Of a stretch of DNA of 64,000 nucleotides, positions 43,084 through 52,820 are shown one piece after another. The translations under genes and the position numbers were made by a program. The DNA comes from Alkalibacterium sp049389645 (GTDB lineage Bacteria > Bacillota > Bacilli > Lactobacillales > Carnobacteriaceae_A): positions 1,922,001 through 1,986,000 of the forward strand of contig NZ_CP186540.1 of assembly GCF_049389645.1 (NCBI RefSeq), given 5' to 3'. Below the pieces are notes generated by a model, which was given only the letters and a program-made list of their open reading frames with translations, did no database searches and was not told where the DNA came from. Within the stretch, counting starts at the first letter, position 1. Each line of letters opens with the position of its first letter.

Positions 43084-44589
43084 ATGACAGAGAAAAAATA
43101 TATTATGGCTATTGACCAAGGAACAACTAGCTCAAGAGCTATTATTTATGATAAAGCAACAAATACAATCGGCAGCTCGCAAAAAGAATTTACCCAAATC
43201 TTCCCACAAAGCGGCTGGGTAGAACACAATCCGAATGAAATCTGGAATTCGGTCCAATCAGTGATTGCTGGGTCCTTTATTGAATCTGGTGTCAAACCTG
43301 AAGAAATCGCCGCGATCGGTATAACAAACCAAAGGGAAACAACCATCATCTGGGACAAAGAAACGGGAAGTCCCATATACAACGCTATTGTTTGGCAATC
43401 GCGTCAATCAGCACCAATCGCAACCGAACTGCATGAAGCGGGACATTCAAAAATGATCCATGAAAAGACCGGGTTGATCATTGACTCGTATTTCTCAGCT
43501 ACTAAAATTCGTTGGATCCTTGACCACGTCGAAGGTGCTCAAGAACGTGCTGAAAAAGGTGAACTGCTCTTTGGGACGGTAGACACTTGGTTGGTATGGA
43601 AATTAACGGGTGGAGAATCATTCGTTACCGACTATTCAAATGCCAGCCGAACGATGTTGTTCAATATTCATAACTTGGAATGGGATCAAGAAATTTTAGA
43701 TATATTAAATATCCCGCGCATTATGATGCCGGATGTCAAATCCAACTCAGAAGTTTACGGTCATACAACCAACTACCACTTTTACGGTGCCAACACACCT
43801 ATCTCAGGAATGGCTGGAGACCAACAAGCTGCTTTATTCGGCCAAATGGCTTTCGAACCAGGCATGGTGAAAAACACTTACGGAACAGGTTCATTTATCG
43901 TGATGAATACAGGCGAAAAACCGCAATTATCCGAAAACAACCTGCTGACCACAATCGGCTACGGCATCGGTGGTAAAATTTATTATGCTTTAGAAGGAAG
44001 TATCTTTGTATCTGGATCTTCTATTCAATGGTTGCGTGATGGATTAAAAATGATTGAGAATTCAGCTGACTCAGAAGCACTTGCTGAAGCTTCAAAAAAT
44101 GACAATGAAGTCTTTGTCGTGCCTGCCTTCACCGGACTGGGTGCACCTTACTGGGATTCAGAAGCACGAGGATCCGTTTTTGGATTGAACCGCGGAACAA
44201 CTAAAGAGGACTTTGTAAAAGCTACTTTACAGTCTATTGCTTACCAAACACGCGATGTTATCGATACTATGAACAAAGACTCAGACATCGATATTCCACT
44301 ATTGAAAGTTGATGGAGGAGCTGCCAATAACGATTGGTTATTGCAATTCCAAGCAGACATCTTAGGCACTAAAGTCCAACGTGCACACAACTTAGAAACT
44401 ACTGCTTTAGGAGCTGCTTACTTAGCTGGTCTAGCTGTTGGATTCTGGGAAAGCATGGATGAAATCAAAGGCATGTATGAAGAAGGCGGTATCTTTGAAC
44501 CACAAATGCCGGAAATTGAGCGTGAAAAATTATACAAAAATTGGAAACTAGCAGTCAAAGCTACTCAGCTCTTTAAACCAGAAGCTTAA
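43084..44589 (+). CDS. glpK: Glycerol kinase
   Basis: A 501-residue kinase converting glycerol + ATP to sn-glycerol-3-phosphate. The N-terminus MAIDQGTTSSRAI and the segments MAGDQQAALFGQ, GTGSFIVMNTGE and FTGLGAPYWDSEARG are conserved. His232 in NYHFYGANTP is the residue phosphorylated by HPr-P in enterococcal GlpK, so activation by the PTS is expected. ATG follows AAGGAGG. First gene of glpKOF. Confidence 0.98.
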   Translation: MTEKKYIMAIDQGTTSSRAIIYDKATNTIGSSQKEFTQIFPQSGWVEHNPNEIWNSVQSVIAGSFIESGVKPEEIAAIGITNQRETTIIWDKETGSPIYNAIVWQSRQSAPIATELHEAGHSKMIHEKTGLIIDSYFSATKIRWILDHVEGAQERAEKGELLFGTVDTWLVWKLTGGESFVTDYSNASRTMLFNIHNLEWDQEILDILNIPRIMMPDVKSNSEVYGHTTNYHFYGANTPISGMAGDQQAALFGQMAFEPGMVKNTYGTGSFIVMNTGEKPQLSENNLLTTIGYGIGGKIYYALEGSIFVSGSSIQWLRDGLKMIENSADSEALAEASKNDNEVFVVPAFTGLGAPYWDSEARGSVFGLNRGTTKEDFVKATLQSIAYQTRDVIDTMNKDSDIDIPLLKVDGGAANNDWLLQFQADILGTKVQRAHNLETTALGAAYLAGLAVGFWESMDEIKGMYEEGGIFEPQMPEIEREKLYKNWKLAVKATQLFKPEA

Positions 44590-44604
44590 AAAGGAGGAAA
44601 AATT

Positions 44605-46443
44605 ATGGTTTTCTCAATCGAACGAAGACAGCAAGATGTCAAGGCGTTAAAAGAAGGAACACTAGATGTCTTAATTATCGGTGGAGGGATCACAGGCGCT
44701 GGAACGGCATTGCAAGCCAGCGCTTCGGGCCTGAAAACAGGACTTGTCGAGATGCAGGACTTTGCAGAAGGGACGTCTTCTCGCTCGACTAAATTGGTAC
44801 ACGGGGGCTTACGTTATCTGAAAAACTTTGATGTTGAAGTTGTAGCAGATACGGTTCAAGAGCGTGCGGTCGTACAAGGAATCGCACCGCATATTCCAAA
44901 AGCGGACCCAATGATTTTGCCAATCTATGACGAACCTGGGTCAACCTTTTCTATGTTCTCCTTAAAAATAGCGATGGACTTGTATGACCGATTAGCTGAC
45001 ATTACCGGAACAAAACATGCGAACTACACATTGACCAAAGCTGAAGTTTTAGAACGCGCACCGCAACTGAGAAGCGAGGGCTTATTAGGTGCCGGAGTAT
45101 ATTTAGACTACCGCAACAACGATGCTCGTTTAGTTATTGAAAACATCAAACGTGCTGCCGCAGATGGCGGACATATTGTCAGTCGCATGAAAGTGGTAGG
45201 GATTTTACACGACGAAAATGACAAAATAAGTGGAGTAACCGTAGAGGACTTGTTAATTGGGGAAACATTTGATATCAAAGCACGTGTTGTCTTGAACACA
45301 ACAGGTCCTTGGTCGGATACGATTCGCCAAATGGATGACAAAGTAGATGCCGAACCACAAATGCGTCCGACAAAAGGGGTTCATTTAGTGGTAGACAATA
45401 AAAAATTGCCAGTACCGCAACCCACTTATTTCGACACTGGTAAAAATGATGGCCGGATGGTATTTGTGATCCCGCGTGAAGAAAAAACGTACTTTGGAAC
45501 AACGGACACAGACTATAAAGGCGATTTCGCAAATCCAACTGTTGAACAGGAAGATGTGGATTATCTATTAGAGATCGTCAACAATCGGTACCCGACAGCA
45601 GAAATTACGATCAACGATATCGAATCGAGCTGGGCAGGATTGCGCCCGTTGATCTCTTTAAATGGCGGTTCTGACTACAATGGGGGAAACAACCAGCCGA
45701 TTTCGGACGAGAGCTTTGACAAAGTGATTGCAACGATCGAACAATACCAGAAAGGGAACGTTGATCGGCACGAAGTCGAAAATGCATTAAAAAAGATTGA
45801 AACAGGCAACTCAGAATCAGGAGCTAACCCGTCAGCTATTTCACGTGGGAGTGCGTTAGATATCGATAAAGATGGACTGATCACAGTAGCTGGGGGTAAG
45901 ATAACTGATTACCGCAAAATGGCCCTTGAAGCGATGAGAGCGGTCGTTGGAATTTTACACAACAACTTTAATTTATCTTATGAATTGATCGATTCTGCTA
46001 AATACCCAGTATCTGGTGGGGAAATCAACCCACAAGAAGTTGAAGCAGAAACTGAAAAATTAACCCAAATAGGTATTGAAAAAGGACTGAGTGAATCAGA
46101 AGCACTGTATCTTGCTAATTTATATGGTTCAAATGCTCCTGAAGTATTCGCTTTATTAGATGAAATCCAACAAGTAAAGGGATTAAATCATGCTGATGCT
46201 GTAAGTTTATTCTATGCTATGAAAGAAGAGATGGCTCTTACACCAAGTGACTTCTTAATCCGCCGCACAAACCACATGTTGTTTATGCGTGACACATTAG
46301 ATAGCATCATAGACCCAGTGATTACAGAAATGGCTCGCTTTTATGGCTGGACGGATGAAGCGAAAGCAAACTATAAAAAAGAGTTGGAAACAGATGTTGC
46401 AGAGTCTGATTTAAAAAGATTAAAAGGAGATGTAAATAAATGA
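44605..46443 (+). CDS. glpO: Alpha-glycerophosphate oxidase (GlpO/GlpD)
   Basis: A 612-residue FAD enzyme oxidising glycerol-3-phosphate to dihydroxyacetone phosphate. In Lactobacillales it reduces O2 to H2O2. The FAD motif is VLIIGGGITGAGTALQA, followed by GTSSRSTKLVHGGLRYL, FGTTDTDYKGDF and GGKITDYRKMA. The length, with an internal insert around residues 355-410, matches streptococcal and enterococcal GlpO rather than the shorter dehydrogenase. AAGGAGG precedes the ATG. Its stop overlaps the glpF start. Confidence 0.95.
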   Translation: MVFSIERRQQDVKALKEGTLDVLIIGGGITGAGTALQASASGLKTGLVEMQDFAEGTSSRSTKLVHGGLRYLKNFDVEVVADTVQERAVVQGIAPHIPKADPMILPIYDEPGSTFSMFSLKIAMDLYDRLADITGTKHANYTLTKAEVLERAPQLRSEGLLGAGVYLDYRNNDARLVIENIKRAAADGGHIVSRMKVVGILHDENDKISGVTVEDLLIGETFDIKARVVLNTTGPWSDTIRQMDDKVDAEPQMRPTKGVHLVVDNKKLPVPQPTYFDTGKNDGRMVFVIPREEKTYFGTTDTDYKGDFANPTVEQEDVDYLLEIVNNRYPTAEITINDIESSWAGLRPLISLNGGSDYNGGNNQPISDESFDKVIATIEQYQKGNVDRHEVENALKKIETGNSESGANPSAISRGSALDIDKDGLITVAGGKITDYRKMALEAMRAVVGILHNNFNLSYELIDSAKYPVSGGEINPQEVEAETEKLTQIGIEKGLSESEALYLANLYGSNAPEVFALLDEIQQVKGLNHADAVSLFYAMKEEMALTPSDFLIRRTNHMLFMRDTLDSIIDPVITEMARFYGWTDEAKANYKKELETDVAESDLKRLKGDVNK

Positions 46444-47156
46444 CAGGCGATACATTGATGATTTTTAGCGAGTTTTTAGGAACAATGATATTGGTTTTAC
46501 TTGGGGATGGTGTCGTTGCTGGCGTAAGCCTGAATAAAAGTAAAGCTGAAGGGGCTGGCTGGGTTGCTATTGCTCTTGGATGGGGAGCAGCAGTAACAAT
46601 TGCGGTATATGTTGCTGGATCGATGGGACCAGCTCATATAAACCCTGCTGTAACGCTTGCTATGGCTATTGTCGGTAATTTTGAGTGGGCATTGGTTATT
46701 CCCTTTATTATTGCTCAAGTTATTGGCGGTTTTGTGGGAGCCGGTTTGGTTTGGTTATCTTACTTACCTCACTTCAAAGAAACAAAAGATCAAGGCAGTA
46801 TCCTAGGGATATTTTCAACAGGCCCCGCGATTCGCCACACGGTCAGCAATATAATATCAGAAACAATTGGTACTTTTGTACTGGTATTCGCACTTATGAT
46901 GTTTGGGAAAAACATATTCGCTGATGGACTAAATCCATTAGTCGTAGGGGTATTGATACTTTCAATTGGTCTTTCACTAGGAGGAGCAACAGGCTACGCA
47001 ATCAACCCTGCACGTGACTTAGGTCCGCGTCTGGCACATCAATTTCTACCAATCCCAAATAAAGGAACTTCAGATTGGGCATACGCATGGATCCCAATAG
47101 CAGCGCCAATGTTAGGCGGCGTTATTGCAGCTTTACTCTATCTGGTCATTATTTAA
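46440..47156 (+). CDS. glpF: Glycerol uptake facilitator (aquaglyceroporin)
   Basis: A 238-residue six-helix MIP channel for glycerol. The two NPA motifs are GPAHINPAVTLAMA and YAINPARDLGPRLAHQ, the second with the Asp typical of glycerol facilitators. ATG at 46440 overlaps the glpO stop (ATGA) and follows AAGGAGATG. Last gene of the operon. Confidence 0.96.
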   Translation: MTGDTLMIFSEFLGTMILVLLGDGVVAGVSLNKSKAEGAGWVAIALGWGAAVTIAVYVAGSMGPAHINPAVTLAMAIVGNFEWALVIPFIIAQVIGGFVGAGLVWLSYLPHFKETKDQGSILGIFSTGPAIRHTVSNIISETIGTFVLVFALMMFGKNIFADGLNPLVVGVLILSIGLSLGGATGYAINPARDLGPRLAHQFLPIPNKGTSDWAYAWIPIAAPMLGGVIAALLYLVII

Positions 47157-47167
47157 TTTATCATAAA

Positions 47168-47218
47168 TAAAAAGCCTCCTGTTTATACATCTAATGTGTA
47201 TAAAAAGGAGGCTTTTTT
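47168..47218 (+). terminator. Terminator of glpKOF
   Basis: AAAAGCCTCCT pairs with AGGAGGCTTTT, with an inner TTTATACA/TGTGTATAAA stem, and ends in T6. Confidence 0.9.
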
Positions 47219-47262
47219 CCTTGAATTCTATAATCAGGAAGGTGCTCACAAAGGGCCTGCAT

Positions 47263-48097
47263 CGTTCTTGCAACGGAGGAACTTGGATAGATAGAAACTC
47301 ATTTTACTATTGGACAATCTGCTCCAGAAAAAAAGATAGGGTTGCCGTTCAAAACAGCCGGTCTATAGTGTCATACATTTTCTCAAAGAAAGGAATACTC
47401 TATATGATTACTACTGCCGTTATAAAGAAAACATGAAAAAGTGTTTCGGTGCTCAATGCGAAACCTATACGGTCGGTTTATGCATAGTGAAGTAACGATG
47501 TTACCTATGAAGGGTAAACGCAAACCAATCGGACATAAAGAAAAACCTGGGAGACAATCGTTTAGACGCCAACCCAAAAAAGGTAGAAAGAAATGCCCTG
47601 ACTTTGTAAATGAGTTTAAAAATCTATAAGGTGATACAATTGTTGGTCTCAATCATAAAAGTGTCGTGATTACATCAATCGAACGCCTTTTCAAGGTCAA
47701 GATTACTTTGAAACCAGATGACCGAAAAGCCAAAGATAGTGAAACAGTCTTGGTTTTTGATTTGATCAACTTCTACTAAAGCTATTCAGCTACGTTACTT
47801 TTGACTGTTTAAAAGGATTTTTTGAGTAAAAAAGTATCAGCAACAAGCATGACGTCTCTATCTTCTTTGCCGATTTCGGGATATCCCTCACAACGTGGAT
47901 TAAATGAACGGTCTAACGGCTTACTTCGAAGCGATGGTCTGTTTAGGTAAATGAATTTCATCTCTATTAATCAAGCGTTTTTTTCGTCTGTTGCGATTAA
48001 AAGATGAGCATCTTAGGATTTTTTTATAGATTACAAAACACCTGTAAAAGCATTTTTGGAACAGCTACCAGATTGGAAATCAGCTAGCTTTCATTGA
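47263..48097 (+). pseudogene. Decayed IS30-family transposase
   Basis: Degraded remains of an IS30-type DDE transposase. An N-terminal trace (ELG-stop-IETHFTIGQSA, then YDYYCRYKENMKKC in another frame) is followed, after a deletion and frameshift, by one continuous frame from 47441: CSMRNLYGRFMHSEV, LPMKGKRKPIGHKEKPG, then stop, GDTIVGLNHKSVVITSIER, later GYPSQRGLNERSNGLLRSDG and YKTPVKAFLEQLPDWKS. At least six in-frame stops interrupt it; the first replaces the Glu or Trp normally before GDTIVG. The catalytic Asp of the second block (usually DPGTPSQRG) is lost. No intact ends were identified. The flanks (47219-47262, 48098-48180) show nothing else. Confidence 0.85.
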
Positions 48098-48184
48098 TAA
48101 ATGAAATAATAAAGCAATTTGTTGATTCTTAAATCCTGTTGCAAAAGGAAAGAAAAAGGAAAACAAAACTATAATATTAAGTAT

Positions 48185-48201
48185 ATTACATTTAGATAAC
48201 A
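48185..48201 (-). promoter_or_regulatory. WalR-type box before the LysM protein gene
   Basis: ATTACA-N5-ATAACA on the plus strand is the reverse complement of TGTTAT-N5-TGTAAT, a perfect fit to the WalR consensus TGTWAH-N5-TGTWAH. It lies about 48 bases upstream of the -10 of the wall hydrolase gene, the expected class of target. Confidence 0.5.
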
Positions 48202-48225
48202 AAACAAATATATTCATCTCACCCG

Positions 48226-48254
48226 TTCCGATTTAGGGGAACTAAGGGTATAAT
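48226..48254 (+). promoter_or_regulatory. Promoter of the LysM protein gene
   Basis: TATAAT at 48249-48254 with a weak TTCCGA 17 bases upstream. The weak -35 fits dependence on an activator. Confidence 0.6.
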
Positions 48255-48299
48255 AAGTAAATAGAATAAATATACATATTTGAAAGGAGCAATTTATAG

Positions 48300-51200
48300 A
48301 TGACTGAGAAAACATATATGCCCCTTACGCTAAAGGAACAAATGAAAAAACACACTAAACTATTACTATTATCGACCGGGATTTTGGCAGGCATCGTTGC
48401 AGCAGGCGGATTTACCGAAGCGGTAAATGCCGAGGAATTAGACTTAGATCAAGAGGAATTACAAGAGTTATACGAAATGTATAATCAAATCGATACGACT
48501 GAACATAAAGTAACAGATCTTGAAGATTTATCAATAGAACAAGTCAGTGAATTAACTGAAGAACAGAAAGAAGAATTAGATTTTGTCAGAACACAGCTAA
48601 TAAGAATGATAGAATTAGCTGGAGGACAAAGCATGTTGGATCAATTACATATTCATCTATTGTCATACGAACAGCTTGACACCATTTTTGTTGCGTTACT
48701 TGAAAACAAGCTTACCGAAGCTCTAGAAGAAACTGTTGAAGAAGGAACGACTGAAGCAGCAGACGGAATTGTTGAAATGGGATTGATGGAAGCAGTCGAA
48801 GAAACCGTCGAAGAGGAAGCGACCGAAGCGGTAGAAGAGACTCTTGAAGAGGAAGCGACCGAAACTCTAGAAGAAACTGTTGAAGAGAAATCGACCGAAG
48901 CAGTAGAAGAAACTGTTGAAGAGAAATCGACTGAAGCAATAGTGACTGAAGTTCCATTGGAAGAGCCAAATAAAGTAGATACTGTTCAACCAGTAAAAGA
49001 AACAGTAAAAGAAATAGTAAAAGAAACAGAAACGGTCAAAGATGCTGAAGCACTTGTTTATGTTGTGAAATCCGGAGATACGCTAGGGTCGATCGCGCAA
49101 CGTTATCAGACGACCGTAAATAAACTTGCTTCACTAAACAATATCACCAATGTGAACAGACTATCTGTCGGACAAGTTTTAGCCATCAACGAAGCAGGAA
49201 AAGCAGAAGCTAAAGCACCGCAACCGACTAAAACGGAAGGCCTCAATCAAGTGACCTCACCAAGTGAATTTATTGAACACTTGGCAGGCTATGCGCAAAA
49301 TGTTGCCAGTCAAAACAATCTTTATGCTTCCGTCATGATTGCTCAGGCAAGTCTTGAATCAGGTTATGGTAAAAGCAGTTTGTCAACCTCACCTAATTAT
49401 AATCTGTTTGGTATCAAAGGATCTTACAATGGTGAATCCGTAGCTAAAAGAACGCAGGAATATTACACAAGTACTGGTTGGATAACGATTACTGATAACT
49501 TCAGGAAATACCCAAGTTATCAAGAATCCCTACAGGACAATGCGAATCTTTTACGTAATGGATTAAGAAGCAACAGTGCCTTTTACTCCGGGACTTGGGC
49601 TGAAAAGACAACGAGTTATCGTGATGCAACATTGTGGTTACAAGGCAGATATGCAACAGACCCGACGTATGCGTCTAAATTAAATAGAATAATCGAACAG
49701 TTTAATCTGACACGATTTGACATTGTTCAGACAAAAGGAAACAGTACAGGCATTGTTAATCCAGTTGTTCCAGAGACACCGACCGCAACACCAGCGAATC
49801 CTTACGAAAAAGTAACGGCTTATAAAGTCGTTAGTGGAGATACATTAAGTAAAATTGCTCAAACCTACAACACAACAGTTCAAGATCTCAAAGCTGCCAA
49901 TAAATTAACCGGTGATTTGATTTTCGTTAATCAGGAAATTATTGTGCCGATCAGAGCAAACGAACCAAAACCGGTACCGATGCCTGAAACACCAGTAACA
50001 CCAGTAACACCTGAAGAAAACCAAATAATTGCTAAAAACGAATACACAGTTGTCCGTGGGGATACGCTCTCTCAAATCGCGCAACGTTTCAATATGAGTG
50101 TGGCTAACTTGAAAACAATGAACAAATTGAATGGTGATACCATATACGTAAATCAGAAGCTGATGGTTTCTGTTGTTGATGAAAAACCTGTGGAAGATAG
50201 CAGTCAATCGGATCAGGAAACGGAGAAGATTGAGGAACAAACAGCTTCTTCGGTCATAGTAGTCCGTGGTGATACACTTTCACAACTTGCTCAAAAGTAT
50301 AATACGACAGTTGGAGCAATCAAGGAAACAAACAAGTTAACTTCAAACACGATTTTTGTCGGACAACGATTAAATCTTTCAAACGTAGTAACGTCTCCTG
50401 TTAAGGAAGAAGCTAAACCAGTAGAAACTGTCAAACCAATAGAAACAGTTGCCTCCGTCTATACCGTGAAAGCGGGAGATACATTAGGGCAAATTGCCAG
50501 ACAATTCAGTATGACAGTAACTCAGTTGAGAGAACTGAACAACCTGACTTCCGACCTGATCCGAGTAAATCAGAACTTAGCGGTAACGAGCAGCCAAGTA
50601 GTGGAAACAAAACCTGAACCTACGAAACCAGTAGAAACAGTTGCCTCCGTCTATACCGTGAAAGCGGGAGATACATTAGGGCAAATTGCCAGACAATTCA
50701 GTATGACAGTAACTCAGTTGAGAGAACTGAACAACCTGACTTCCGACCTGATCCGAGTAAATCAGAACTTAGCGGTAACGAGCAGCCAAGTAGTGGAAAC
50801 AAAACCTGAACCTACGAAACCAGTAGAAACAGTTGCCTCCGTCTATACCGTGAAAGCGGGAGATACATTAGGGCAAATTGCCAGACAATTCAGTATGACA
50901 GTAACTCAGCTGAAAGAACTGAACAACCTGACTTCTGACCTGATCCGAGTGAATCAGAACCTAGCGGTAACGAGCAGCCAAGTAGTGGAAACAAAACCTG
51001 AACCTACGAAACCAGTAGAAACAGTTGCCTCTGACTATACCGTGAAAGCGGGAGATACATTAGGGCAAATTGCCAGACAATTCAGTATGACAGTATCGCA
51101 GCTGAAAGAACTGAACAACCTGACTTCTGACCTGATCCGAGTAAATCAGAACTTAGCGGTAACGAGCAGCGAAGTAGTGGAAACAAAACCTGAACCTACG

Positions 51201-52343
51201 AAACCAGTAGAAACAGTTGCCTCTGTCTATACCGTGAAAGCGGGAGACACGTTAGGGCAAATTGCCAGACAATTCAGTATGACAGTAGCGCAGCTGAAAG
51301 AACTGAACAACCTGACTTCTGACCTGATCCGAGTGAATCAGAACCTAGCGGTAACGAGCCGCCAAGTAGTGGAAACAAAACCTGAACCTACGAAACCAGT
51401 AGAAACAGTTGCCTCTGTCTATACCGTGAAAGCGGGAGACACATTAGGGCAAATTGCCAGACAATTCAGTATGACAGTATCGCAGCTGAAAGAACTGAAC
51501 AACCTGACTTCTGACCTGATCCGAGTAAATCAGAACTTAGCGGTAACGAGCAGCCAAGCAGTGGAAACAAAACCTGAACCTGCTAAACCGGTCGAAACAG
51601 TTGCCTCCGTCTATACCGTGAAAATGGGAGACACATTAGGGCAAATTGCCAGAAATTTTGGTACAACCGTTGCAACACTTTTATCAGATAATCAGCTGAA
51701 CAGAGATGTTATCTATGTGGGACAGAAATTATTCGTTAAGGGTACAGCGTTAGTAAAAGAAGAACCAGAAGTTGAGAAACCTGTCGCAGAGACTAAACCT
51801 GTCACTGAAAATACGGTGACTGTCAAAGCGGGGGATTCGTTAAGTGTCATTGCACGTACTCACAACGTTTCACTTGCTCAACTGAAAGATTGGAATAACA
51901 TTACTGATGCAAATCGCATTTTTGTGGGTCAGAAGTTAACAGTCGTTCAAAGCGGTTCAACTCAACCTAAAGAAACAGTTGCATCACCTACGACACCTGA
52001 AAAAGCATCTGACGTAACCCATCAAGTTAAATCCGGTGATACATTATCCGGAATTGCCAGAGAATTTAATGTAACAATCAGTCAATTGAAAGAATGGAAT
52101 AAATTGACAAGTGACATTATCTTTGTGAATCAAAAACTGACAGTGAAAAATACATCCTCAGCAGTAGTAACGTCGATAGTATCTAAAGCTGTTTCTACAA
52201 TTGAATCATATACAGTAAAAGCAGGCGATACCTTGTCTCATATCGCCAAAGAGCTTAACGTAACGGTAAGTGAAATCAAAGCGCTGAACAATTTAAACAG
52301 TGATTTGATCTTTGTAAACCAACGTCTGACCGTTTCAAAATAA
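48300..52343 (+). CDS. Secreted LysM-repeat N-acetylglucosaminidase (GH73 autolysin), 1347 residues
   Basis: A very large exported cell wall hydrolase. ATG at 48300 follows AAAGGAG. The signal peptide ends near VNAEE (about residue 48). Residues 137-220 are an acidic repeat region (EAVEETVEEKST-type dodecamers). LysM 1 lies near 251. The GH73 glucosaminidase domain follows (about 320-474) with the catalytic Glu353 in SLESGYGKSS and the NYNLFGIKG motif. Then come 13 more LysM modules, six of them (about 718-1100) in near-identical 64-residue units. Total LysM count by eye is 14. There is no LPXTG; LysM binding to peptidoglycan should retain it at the wall. It probably cuts glycan strands in daughter-cell separation. 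An upstream WalR-type box fits that role. Confidence 0.93.
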   Translation: MTEKTYMPLTLKEQMKKHTKLLLLSTGILAGIVAAGGFTEAVNAEELDLDQEELQELYEMYNQIDTTEHKVTDLEDLSIEQVSELTEEQKEELDFVRTQLIRMIELAGGQSMLDQLHIHLLSYEQLDTIFVALLENKLTEALEETVEEGTTEAADGIVEMGLMEAVEETVEEEATEAVEETLEEEATETLEETVEEKSTEAVEETVEEKSTEAIVTEVPLEEPNKVDTVQPVKETVKEIVKETETVKDAEALVYVVKSGDTLGSIAQRYQTTVNKLASLNNITNVNRLSVGQVLAINEAGKAEAKAPQPTKTEGLNQVTSPSEFIEHLAGYAQNVASQNNLYASVMIAQASLESGYGKSSLSTSPNYNLFGIKGSYNGESVAKRTQEYYTSTGWITITDNFRKYPSYQESLQDNANLLRNGLRSNSAFYSGTWAEKTTSYRDATLWLQGRYATDPTYASKLNRIIEQFNLTRFDIVQTKGNSTGIVNPVVPETPTATPANPYEKVTAYKVVSGDTLSKIAQTYNTTVQDLKAANKLTGDLIFVNQEIIVPIRANEPKPVPMPETPVTPVTPEENQIIAKNEYTVVRGDTLSQIAQRFNMSVANLKTMNKLNGDTIYVNQKLMVSVVDEKPVEDSSQSDQETEKIEEQTASSVIVVRGDTLSQLAQKYNTTVGAIKETNKLTSNTIFVGQRLNLSNVVTSPVKEEAKPVETVKPIETVASVYTVKAGDTLGQIARQFSMTVTQLRELNNLTSDLIRVNQNLAVTSSQVVETKPEPTKPVETVASVYTVKAGDTLGQIARQFSMTVTQLRELNNLTSDLIRVNQNLAVTSSQVVETKPEPTKPVETVASVYTVKAGDTLGQIARQFSMTVTQLKELNNLTSDLIRVNQNLAVTSSQVVETKPEPTKPVETVASDYTVKAGDTLGQIARQFSMTVSQLKELNNLTSDLIRVNQNLAVTSSEVVETKPEPTKPVETVASVYTVKAGDTLGQIARQFSMTVAQLKELNNLTSDLIRVNQNLAVTSRQVVETKPEPTKPVETVASVYTVKAGDTLGQIARQFSMTVSQLKELNNLTSDLIRVNQNLAVTSSQAVETKPEPAKPVETVASVYTVKMGDTLGQIARNFGTTVATLLSDNQLNRDVIYVGQKLFVKGTALVKEEPEVEKPVAETKPVTENTVTVKAGDSLSVIARTHNVSLAQLKDWNNITDANRIFVGQKLTVVQSGSTQPKETVASPTTPEKASDVTHQVKSGDTLSGIAREFNVTISQLKEWNKLTSDIIFVNQKLTVKNTSSAVVTSIVSKAVSTIESYTVKAGDTLSHIAKELNVTVSEIKALNNLNSDLIFVNQRLTVSK
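48709..48951 (+). repeat. Degenerate 36-bp acidic repeats in the LysM protein gene
   Basis: About six copies of a dodecapeptide of the type EAVEETVEEKST, encoded by 36-bp units with moderate divergence. The region is hydrophilic and probably disordered. Confidence 0.8.
50451..51602 (+). repeat. Six 192-bp tandem repeats encoding LysM units
   Basis: GCCTCCGTCT and its variants recur every 192 bp from 50451 (next at 50643 and 50835). Units 1 and 2 appear identical base for base, and units 3-6 differ at a few positions (TQLR, TQLK, VSQLK, VAQLK). The near identity implies recent duplication or homogenisation. Confidence 0.93.
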
Positions 52344-52349
52344 TTAAGC

Positions 52350-52385
52350 GAGACCAGTTGCTCTTACAGCAGCTGGTCTTCTTAT
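52350..52385 (+). terminator. Terminator after the LysM protein gene
   Basis: AGACCAG-TGCT pairs with AGCA-CTGGTCT, followed by TCTTATT. The T-run is weak. Confidence 0.65.
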
Positions 52386-52441
52386 TGATCTCTTCAGGTC
52401 AAGCTTTAGATTTAGACAACCGACTCTATTTAAATATAAAG

Positions 52442-52470
52442 TTGCGGCTTACTACAAGCTTTGGTATGAT
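52442..52470 (+). promoter_or_regulatory. Promoter of the leuS T-box transcript
   Basis: TTGCGG (52442-52447), 17 bases, TATGAT (52465-52470) with an upstream TG. Confidence 0.65.
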
Positions 52471-52499
52471 TAGGGCAACATTAAAATACGTTGTAGGAG

Positions 52500-52740
52500 T
52501 AGTAAGTAAGTCGTTCTGATTTAGAGAGTGTGTGGGTGGTGAAAACACACAGGACGTCAACTGAACTCGCCGACAAGAACCGTAGCTTTAAGTGATAGAG
52601 AGCTTAAAGACGTTTATCCGCGTTAAGGGTAGTGAGGTTGCTCAGTATTCTTTAAATAGTGAGCGACGAATATAGGTGGTACCGCGATAATAACGCCCTA
52701 TGACTAGCAATTTTTTTTGCTGTTCATAGGCTTTTTTTAT
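52500..52740 (+). promoter_or_regulatory. T-box riboswitch, leucine specific
   Basis: The T-box core AGGTGGTACCGCG (52674-52686) is present. Stem I contains GAACTCGCC, with CTC (52566-52568) as likely specifier, a leucine codon, matching the downstream leuS. The terminator helix GCCCTATGA..AGCAA pairs with TTGCTGTTCATAGGC (52695-52731) and ends in T7. Uncharged tRNA-Leu should stabilise the antiterminator and allow leuS expression. Confidence 0.93.
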
Positions 52741-52820
52741 TGGTCGATTTTTTGAAATAGCTACTGTAAGCATATCGAATAATGAAAAATTGAGTTTATA
52801 TAAAAAAAGGAGAGAAAAAG

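Noticed and set aside
47194..47629. Two short plus-strand frames (80 and 62 codons)
   Set aside because: The second is a fragment of the decayed IS30 transposase and the first overlaps the glp terminator and the relic's N-terminal part.
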